Source: Spirochaetaceae bacterium
GTDB lineage: Bacteria > Spirochaetota > Spirochaetia > Treponematales > Breznakiellaceae
Assembly: GCA_031280455.1 (NCBI GenBank)
Contig: JAITGR010000098.1
Location: 1 to 6,015 of the forward strand
Reading direction: 5' to 3'
Length of the DNA: 6,015 bases
Numbering within the stretch: the stretch's first letter is position 1; each line of letters opens with the position of its first letter. Below the pieces are notes generated by a model, which saw only the letters and a list, made by a program, of their open reading frames with translations, was not told the origin of the DNA and made no database searches. Positions 5,749 through 6,015 of the stretch are shown here, piece after piece. The position numbers were made by a program, and so were the translations under genes.

Positions 5749-5911
5749 GAAAACGTTCCTCCGCGAACCCCAATCGCAAAGGAACAAGAACCATGTATCA
5801 TTACAATACCACAGCCGCGCAAAATTGTCAAGCCCCCCTGCGGACATTTTTGCCTTTGGCGCGCGGGTGCCGCCGCAGAGCGGCGGGGGGGCGAGGCTAG
5901 GGAAGCAATGA
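5747..5911 (+). CDS. Candidate 54-residue basic hypothetical protein
   Basis: The frame begins MKTFLREPQSQRNKNHVSLQ, continues with a basic and polar stretch, then PPADIFAFGARVPPQSGGG, and ends GKQ. It has no recognised domain or membrane segment. Its support is the ideal AAGGAGGT and spacing. Against it, there is no clear plus-strand promoter, a strong promoter runs antisense through its middle, the C-terminal part is GC-rich hairpin sequence, and its stop falls inside the palindrome at 5902-5943. The start codon shares a CATG with the start of the minus-strand 24-codon ORF. It is too short to judge by composition. Confidence 0.25.
   Translation: MKTFLREPQSQRNKNHVSLQYHSRAKLSSPPADIFAFGARVPPQSGGGARLGKQ
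5803..5831 (-). promoter_or_regulatory. Strong sigma-70-type promoter with consensus -35
   Basis: On the minus strand a perfect TTGACA (5826-5831) is followed by 17 bp and TATTGT (5803-5808). A TGG directly before it makes an extended -10. This is the best promoter in the window. It points toward spoVG, but an intrinsic terminator follows within about 115 nt. Confidence 0.75.
5870..5886. repeat. GC-rich hairpin upstream of the small transcript's promoter
   Basis: CCGCCGC-AGA-GCGGCGG is a perfect 7-bp inverted repeat with a 3-base loop, 39 bp upstream of the -35 box as read on the minus strand. A G7 run follows on the plus strand. No T-tract follows on either strand. It could be part of a regulator site or of the structured block to its right. 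Confidence 0.4.
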
Positions 5912-5943
5912 TTAAATGCCAACGAGCATTTAATCATTGCTTC
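5902..5943. repeat. Perfect 18-bp inverted repeat, first of three tandem hairpins
   Basis: GAAGCAATGATTAAATGC (5902-5919) is repeated in inverse form at 5926-5943 around the loop CAACGA. It is AT-rich in a GC-rich context, and the neighbouring bases are not a T-tract on either strand. Confidence 0.85.
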
Positions 5944-5949
5944 TTACCC

Positions 5950-5977
5950 GTAATTGCGTAATGAAATGAGCAATTAC
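5950..5977. repeat. 8-bp inverted repeat, second of three tandem hairpins
   Basis: GTAATTGC (5950-5957) and GCAATTAC (5970-5977) flank a 12-base centre. ACCC before and GGG shortly after may lengthen the stem with a small bulge. It begins six bases after the first hairpin. Confidence 0.6.
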
Positions 5978-5984
5978 AAAGGGC

Positions 5985-6015
5985 AATGCTGATTAGATTC
6001 GATTTAATCAGCGTT
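5985..6015. repeat. Third tandem hairpin, running to the window edge
   Basis: GCTGATTA (5988-5995) pairs with TAATCAGC (6005-6012). G-T wobble and flanking pairs extend this to about 13 pairs (5985-5997 with 6003-6015) around TTCGA. It may continue beyond the window. Confidence 0.6.

Larger units (their letters stand above)
5681..5796 (-). ncRNA. Candidate small structured RNA (about 115 nt) upstream of spoVG
   Basis: The limits are inferred from the promoter at 5803-5831 (start expected near 5796) and the terminator at 5681-5721. Within it, GTTCCTTTGCG (5785-5775) pairs with CGCGGAGGAAC (5765-5755) through 11 pairs, two of them G-U, around a 9-base loop; a further U-G pair can extend it. 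That stem contains GGAGG, the only Shine-Dalgarno of the transcript. A second site, GACCTCC (5742-5736), is also complementary to GGAGG, so the ribosome site is hidden in either fold. I do not recognise the family. It does not show the conserved parts of SRP RNA, tmRNA or 6S RNA. It could be a regulatory RNA, or the mRNA of the small peptide described at 5674-5748. Confidence 0.55.

Noticed and set aside
5681..5796. SRP RNA, 6S RNA or tmRNA
   Set aside because: Length and conserved motifs do not fit: there is no SRP tetraloop region, no tRNA-like ends and no long 6S-type duplex.
5674..5937. 87-codon minus-strand ORF from an ATG at 5937
   Set aside because: The strong promoter at 5803-5831 lies within it and the palindrome at 5902-5943 covers its first codons; only the last 24 codons have a ribosome site.
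5902..6015. CRISPR array
   Set aside because: The three hairpins differ in sequence and there are no equal-length spacers or repeated units.

Overview
The window looks like ordinary chromosome from a moderately GC-rich bacterium. A host-associated spirochaete related to Treponema is my best guess. It rests on protein style, on the linkage of spoVG, tRNA-Gln and rplY, and on the general look of the S1 and MurJ proteins. No sequence here is diagnostic and no search was run, so the assignment is an inference.

Layout. Positions 2-1651 (+) hold the 3' part of the gene for ribosomal protein S1, which is open at the left edge and shows six S1 repeats. Positions 1687-3261 (+) hold murJ, the lipid II flippase, probably in the same transcript. 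The minus strand then carries a convergent group, read right to left: spoVG (5242-5550), tRNA-Gln(TTG) (5136-5207), rplY/ctc for ribosomal protein L25 (4423-5040), and a secreted M15-type peptidoglycan peptidase (3293-4330). spoVG has its own good promoter, and the gaps downstream of it are short enough for one transcript. The theme is translation (S1, L25, tRNA-Gln), cell-wall precursor export and trimming (MurJ, M15 peptidase), and the nucleic-acid-binding regulator SpoVG.

The right end (about 5575-6015) has no conventional gene but is densely structured. On the minus strand there is a strong promoter (TTGACA, 17 bp, TATTGT with an extended -10), an 11-12 bp hairpin that buries a Shine-Dalgarno sequence, a 24-codon hydrophobic ORF, and an intrinsic terminator lying inside that ORF. 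The predicted transcript is about 115 nt. On the opposite strand, a full-strength Shine-Dalgarno and an ATG overlap the start of the small ORF and open a 54-codon reading frame. Further right, three inverted repeats follow one another with gaps of only 6-7 nt up to the window edge.

The most interesting items are this small-RNA/small-peptide unit upstream of spoVG, the row of three hairpins at the right edge, and a perfect 28-bp palindrome between rplY and the peptidase gene. The rest is routine core genome.
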